Shown here piece after piece: positions 5,894-6,413 of a stretch of DNA of 6,413 nucleotides (its first letter is position 1; every line of letters starts with the position of its first letter). The notes below the pieces were generated by a model. It was not told the DNA's origin and did no database searches. It saw nothing but the letters and a program-made list of their open reading frames with translations. The DNA comes from JAVMKJ01 sp031732875. GTDB lineage: Bacteria > Pseudomonadota > Gammaproteobacteria > Competibacterales > Competibacteraceae. The stretch covers positions 1 to 6,413 of the forward strand of contig JAVMKL010000076.1 of assembly GCA_031732875.1 (NCBI GenBank). Reading direction: 5' to 3'. The position numbers and the translations under genes were made by a program.

Positions 5894-6413
5894 ATGAGCA
5901 TCCATCCCGATCGCATTCGGATCATCGAGGCCGATATCACCCAGATGCGGGTCGACGCCATCGTTAATGCCGCCAACCGTTCGCTGCTGGGCGGCGGTGG
6001 GGTGGATGGGGCCATTCACCGCGCAGCCGGCCCGGATCTATTGGTCGAGTGCCGCGCCTTGGGCGGTTGCGAGACCGGTCAGGCCAAAATCACCGGGGGC
6101 TATCGTCTGCCGGCCCGGCACGTCATCCACACCGTCGGACCGGTCTGGCAGGGCGGCGAACGGGGCGAGCCGGAACTGCTGGCGGCCTGCTATCGCAACA
6201 GCCTGCGACTGGCGATCGAGCGAGGCGTTCGCACCATCGCCTTTCCAGCCATCAGTTGCGGGGTGTATGGCTATCCACCGGACCAGGCGGCACGCATCGC
6301 GGTGCGCGAAGTCCGGGCTTTTCTCGCTGACGACGACCGCATCGAGACCGTTTATCTGGTCTGTTTCGGGGAAGACATACGCCAATCCTTCCAGCAGGCG
6401 CTTCAAGGGAACT
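5894..6413 (+). CDS. Macrodomain protein, YmdB-like O-acetyl-ADP-ribose deacetylase / ADP-ribose hydrolase (C-terminal end cut off)
   Basis: Macrodomains bind ADP-ribose; this subgroup, of which E. coli YmdB is the reference, hydrolyses O-acetyl-ADP-ribose and can remove ADP-ribose from acidic side chains. 173 codons are visible; YmdB has 177, so only a few residues are probably missing. Landmarks: EADIT at 12-16, IVNAANRSLLGGGGVDGAIH at 23-42 (N25, N28, glycine-rich loop, D38 as catalytic candidate), HTVGPVW at 79-85, and AFPAISCGVYGYP at 115-127, the second phosphate-binding loop. ATG 5894 is 4 nt after the rubredoxin stop; its only Shine-Dalgarno candidate is GGAG 10 nt upstream, inside the rubredoxin gene, so coupled translation is likely. 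The YmdB role in modulating RNase III is specific to E. coli and should not be assumed here. Confidence 0.93.
   Translation, partial: MSIHPDRIRIIEADITQMRVDAIVNAANRSLLGGGGVDGAIHRAAGPDLLVECRALGGCETGQAKITGGYRLPARHVIHTVGPVWQGGERGEPELLAACYRNSLRLAIERGVRTIAFPAISCGVYGYPPDQAARIAVREVRAFLADDDRIETVYLVCFGEDIRQSFQQALQGN

Noticed and set aside
1..6413. A new defence, mobile or otherwise undescribed multi-gene system
   Set aside because: All eight genes belong to well-known families in familiar order; no transposase, integrase, toxin-antitoxin pair, CRISPR repeats or unknown large protein is visible.

Overview
The window is a GC-rich chromosomal stretch of ordinary biosynthetic genes, most likely from a gammaproteobacterium. 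The proteins resemble gammaproteobacterial homologues (SHMT and glutamate-1-semialdehyde aminotransferase align almost residue for residue with the E. coli proteins I remember). The gene orders thiD-thiE-hemL and glyA-nrdR-ribD are both familiar from Gammaproteobacteria, and a rubredoxin gene next to the thi/hemL genes is familiar from Pseudomonas- and Xanthomonas-like genomes. Placement below class level (for example Chromatiales or Competibacter-like) would be a guess.

Layout. Six genes lie head to tail on the minus strand; read in their own direction, from high to low coordinate, they are thiD (5513-4674), thiE (4677-4051), hemL (4040-2763), glyA (2568-1315), nrdR (1287-814) and ribD (814 to beyond the left edge). 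thiD/thiE overlap by 4 nt, thiE/hemL are 10 nt apart, glyA/nrdR are 27 nt apart and nrdR/ribD share one base. This suggests two transcription units: thiD-thiE-hemL, and glyA-nrdR-ribD. A 194-nt gap between them holds two GC hairpins and an AT-rich block with a perfect TATAAT for glyA. On the plus strand, diverging from thiD across a 211-nt gap, a 54-residue rubredoxin gene (5725-5889) is followed after 4 nt by a macrodomain (ADP-ribose/O-acetyl-ADP-ribose hydrolase) gene that runs off the right edge.

How the genes work together. ThiD and ThiE make HMP-PP and join it to the thiazole phosphate to give thiamine phosphate; HemL makes 5-aminolevulinate for haem; GlyA supplies glycine and one-carbon units; NrdR represses ribonucleotide reductase genes; RibD carries out two early steps of riboflavin synthesis. 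The common theme is cofactor and one-carbon/nucleotide metabolism.

I found no mobile element, CRISPR array, tRNA/rRNA, recognisable riboswitch or clearly new system. The points worth a second look are small: a dispersed-repeat-like hairpin translated as an N-terminal extension of RibD, the tight rubredoxin-macrodomain pair, unusual residues at conserved positions in ThiD and GlyA, and small repeats or palindromes in the two intergenic regions.
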